This document shows positions 15,565-17,178 of a stretch of DNA of 17,178 nucleotides, in pieces. A program made the position numbers and the translations under genes. Where the stretch lies: positions 1-17,178 of the forward strand of contig CANLCA010000007.1 in assembly GCA_947487925.1 (NCBI GenBank), written 5' to 3'. Position 1 is the first letter of the stretch, and each line of letters starts with the position of its first letter. The notes below the pieces were generated by a model that was given only the letters and a program-made list of their open reading frames with translations, had not been told where the DNA came from and did no database searches. This DNA is from Verrucomicrobiales bacterium. Its GTDB lineage: Bacteria > Verrucomicrobiota > Verrucomicrobiia > Limisphaerales > F1-80-MAGS106.

Positions 15565-15858
15565 AGCACCCTACCACAATCCCTCACAACGCGCAGTTCA
15601 AATACCGAATCCAGAGCGCAGAGCGCTTCGATCACGCCGTCAAGCTGGAAAATGCGCCGGAGCGCCACAGTGACCCGAGAACGGCGGTCCCGCGGCAGAT
15701 GCCAAAATGCGCTGGAAATATGATTCCCGACAAGATTATATTTCGCGCGGCACCCAAGATTTATCTCGCGTTGGACCCAATGAACGGTAAAAAACTATGA
15801 CACCTGCGCGGTGCGGTTTGAGTCACAAGCAACGCTCGCAACGGAATTAATCACACCC
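15565..15858. other. Divergent intergenic region with promoters for both directions
   Basis: This ~290 bp separates the minus-strand operon from the response regulator and must hold control elements for both. It contains a consensus -10 for the minus operon (listed separately), a small inverted repeat AGCGC-AGA-GCGCT at 15615-15627, and two copies of AAAATGCGC (15649-15657 and 15704-15712), with a third just inside the response regulator gene (15883-15891). On the plus strand a weak TTGGAC (15771-15776) and TATGAC (15796-15801) are 19 bp apart, too poor to call. No small gene is supported unless the response regulator starts at the GTG at 15811. Confidence 0.5.
15735..15740 (-). promoter_or_regulatory. 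Candidate -10 element for the minus-strand operon
   Basis: Read on the minus strand these six bases are TATAAT, an exact sigma-70 -10 consensus, inside AAATATAATC. It points toward the DUF4175-like gene and would give an untranslated leader of about 160 nt. No good -35 is seen at 16-18 bp upstream (TAAATC at best), so the promoter is unproven. The sequence match is direct; the role is inferred from position in the divergent gap. Confidence 0.3.
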
Positions 15859-16275
15859 ATGCCTGAAATAGTTCACCATCTGAAAATGCGCCATGCGCTC
15901 CTCGTCGACGATGATGATGTGCTGCTGGCTGCTCTGAAGCTCTTCCTGGAATCCCACGACTTCATGGTGAGCACAGCCAACAACGGACTGGAGGCGCTCA
16001 AAACGATCATGAGCCTCGACGTCGATGTTGTCGTGTGCGATTTCATGATGCCCAAGATGGCCGGTGACATGTTTTATCTCGCCGTGGAACGTGTCAAACC
16101 CCAGATCTGTAAACGCTTCATCTTCGTCACCGGGTATGAGGGCGATCCCCGGTTTTCTGAATTCCTGGCAAAAACCAAGACGGTTGTTCTCTACAAACCC
16201 GTCACGCCAGGGAAACTCATGGGAACCATCAAAATCCTCTTCGAACGAAACGCCGCCGACAAGTCGGGCCGATAG
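15859..16275 (+). CDS. Single-domain response regulator (receiver/REC only)
   Basis: From the ATG at 15859 this is a 138-residue stand-alone receiver domain of the CheY/Spo0F type with no output domain. The acidic pocket is DDDD at 17-20, the phosphoacceptor is Asp61 in VVVCDFMMPKMAG, the switch threonine is Thr91 in IFVTGYEG, and the conserved lysine is Lys113 in VVLYKPVTPGKL. All residues needed for phosphorylation are present. The gene may start earlier, at a GTG (15811, 154 residues), or at an ATG nine codons later (15886); I prefer 15859 because it gives the usual short lead before the first beta strand and a GGAA lies upstream. It is divergent from the DUF4175 operon, and a PqaA-like gene follows 133 bp downstream on the same strand. 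No histidine kinase is in the window, so it probably receives phosphate from a distant or hybrid kinase. Confidence 0.92.
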   Translation: MPEIVHHLKMRHALLVDDDDVLLAALKLFLESHDFMVSTANNGLEALKTIMSLDVDVVVCDFMMPKMAGDMFYLAVERVKPQICKRFIFVTGYEGDPRFSEFLAKTKTVVLYKPVTPGKLMGTIKILFERNAADKSGR

Positions 16276-16408
16276 CTCGAAACCCACAAGGGGCGTTTTC
16301 AAAGCCGCTCATCCTCCGGAATGACTCCTTCCTCGCTGAGGAGACCACCCGGGCTTCGTAGGACCGACTGACCCAGCACGAGAACGTTCTTTGCAAACTC
16401 CTAATCGT

Positions 16409-17178
16409 ATGAGCTTCAATTCCATCACTGCACTGGCTTCGAGACCCGCTCGCTCAAAGACAAACTTCTTAGCGCTCCTGGCGGTCTTTTTTCTGGCCAT
16501 GGCGCTGACCGAGCGAGGACACGCCGGCAAAAAAACAGCCCTCGATCGCTACGTGGCCCAGGCAGATCCCGCCTACGGTTACAAGCTCGTTAGCTCCAGC
16601 CGCAAGCCCGGCTATAAGACTTACGTCCTGGAGATGACGTCCCAATCCTGGCTCACGACTAACGAAGTCGACCGACCTGTTTGGAAACACTGGATGACGA
16701 TCGTCAAACCCGATGATGTCAGGTCAACAAAATCCCTCTTGATGATCGGAGGTGGCGGGAATGACAAGCCGGCTCCGAAGGACGCGGACCCCAACATCAT
16801 CGCGGCCGCCCTCGCGACCCACTCCGTGGTCACCGAACTCAAGATGGTCCCCAACCAGCCACTGATCTTCCACGGCGAAGGCAAGGGCAGGGTTGAGGAT
16901 TCCCTGATCGCCTACACATGGGACAAGTTCCTCCGCACCGGGGAGGAACGCTGGCCGGCGCGGCTCCCGATGACCAAAAGCGCAGTGCGCGCCATGGACA
17001 CGGTCACGACGTTCTTTGCGAGTGCGGAAGGCGGAGGCCTCGTGGTCGACAAGTTTGTGGTCGCCGGGGGGTCGAAGCGCGGGTGGACGACTTGGACGAC
17101 CGCCATCGTCGACAAGCGCGTCGTGGCGGTGATCCCCATCGTGATTGACATGCTGAACATCGTGCCTTCCTTCAAACA
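16409..17178 (+). CDS. PhoPQ-activated pathogenicity-related (PqaA-type) protein, 3' end outside window
   Basis: An open frame starts at ATG 16409 and is still open at the window end (256 codons plus two bases), so this is roughly the first half of the protein. It begins with a signal peptide (hydrophobic ~20-33, probable end near AGHAG-like residues 37-40), then reads ALDRYVAQADPAYGYKLV, a typical PqaA opening. Further family marks are SWLTTNEVDRPVWKHWMTIV, LMIGGGGND, ELKMVPNQPLIF, AYTWDKFLRTGEERWPARLP and VAGGSKRGWTTWTTAIVDKR. The last contains Ser222 in GGSKRG, the serine position of an alpha/beta-hydrolase elbow. PqaA was named in Salmonella as a PhoP/PhoQ-activated gene, but its enzymatic role is not settled; homologues are frequent in PVC genomes. 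The 133-bp gap from the response regulator holds no clear promoter, only a weak stem TCCTC-GCT-GAGGA at 16330-16342. The family call is strong; the C-terminal half is unseen. Confidence 0.93.
   Translation, partial: MSFNSITALASRPARSKTNFLALLAVFFLAMALTERGHAGKKTALDRYVAQADPAYGYKLVSSSRKPGYKTYVLEMTSQSWLTTNEVDRPVWKHWMTIVKPDDVRSTKSLLMIGGGGNDKPAPKDADPNIIAAALATHSVVTELKMVPNQPLIFHGEGKGRVEDSLIAYTWDKFLRTGEERWPARLPMTKSAVRAMDTVTTFFASAEGGGLVVDKFVVAGGSKRGWTTWTTAIVDKRVVAVIPIVIDMLNIVPSFK

Overview
The window looks like chromosomal DNA from a PVC-superphylum bacterium, most likely a Verrucomicrobiota member (planctomycete second choice). The main reasons are a secreted dehydrogenase that fuses a beta-propeller, HEAT-like repeats and a C-terminal CxxCH cytochrome domain (an architecture known mainly from Planctomycetota and Verrucomicrobiota), a Tat-exported DUF1501 protein, a DUF4175-like membrane/coiled-coil protein next to a secreted alpha/alpha-toroid protein, and a PqaA-like protein. 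The DNA is GC-rich by eye. I saw no rRNA, tRNA, CRISPR array, insertion sequence or attachment site, so this reads as ordinary metabolic/envelope chromosome rather than a mobile island.

Layout. (1) 285-8535, plus strand, five genes: DUF1501 protein, covalent-flavin N-methyl amine oxidase of the sarcosine/N-methyltryptophan oxidase type, membrane-anchored neutral-ceramidase-like protein, PVC-type dehydrogenase with cytochrome c, and a small alpha/beta hydrolase. Genes 1-3 are tightly packed (19 bp gap, then 7 bp overlap). A 227 bp gap precedes the dehydrogenase, and the hydrolase follows 5 bp after it, so there may be two transcription units. (2) 8583-15564, minus strand, four genes with successive overlaps of 4, 11 and 8 bp: DUF4175-like protein, secreted alpha/alpha-toroid protein, and two tandem paralogous secreted proteins in which a jelly-roll-like domain is flanked by pairs of a ~45-residue beta-rich repeat. 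The two clusters converge at 8536-8582, where there is a short inverted repeat. (3) 15859-17178, plus strand, divergent from the minus-strand operon: a single-domain response regulator, then the first 256 codons of a PhoPQ-activated (PqaA-type) protein that runs off the window.

How the genes may work together (inference). The plus-strand cluster has the parts for degrading an amide- or N-methyl-containing compound: hydrolase-type envelope proteins, a flavin amine oxidase and an exported cytochrome-linked dehydrogenase. Two of these proteins carry substitutions at positions that are catalytic in characterised relatives, so the chemistry probably differs from sarcosine oxidation and ceramide hydrolysis. 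The minus-strand operon looks like an envelope assembly: an inner-membrane protein with a very long periplasmic coiled-coil part, plus three exported partners that may be made together by translational coupling. The two paralogous repeat proteins are the least familiar element and the best candidate for something undescribed.
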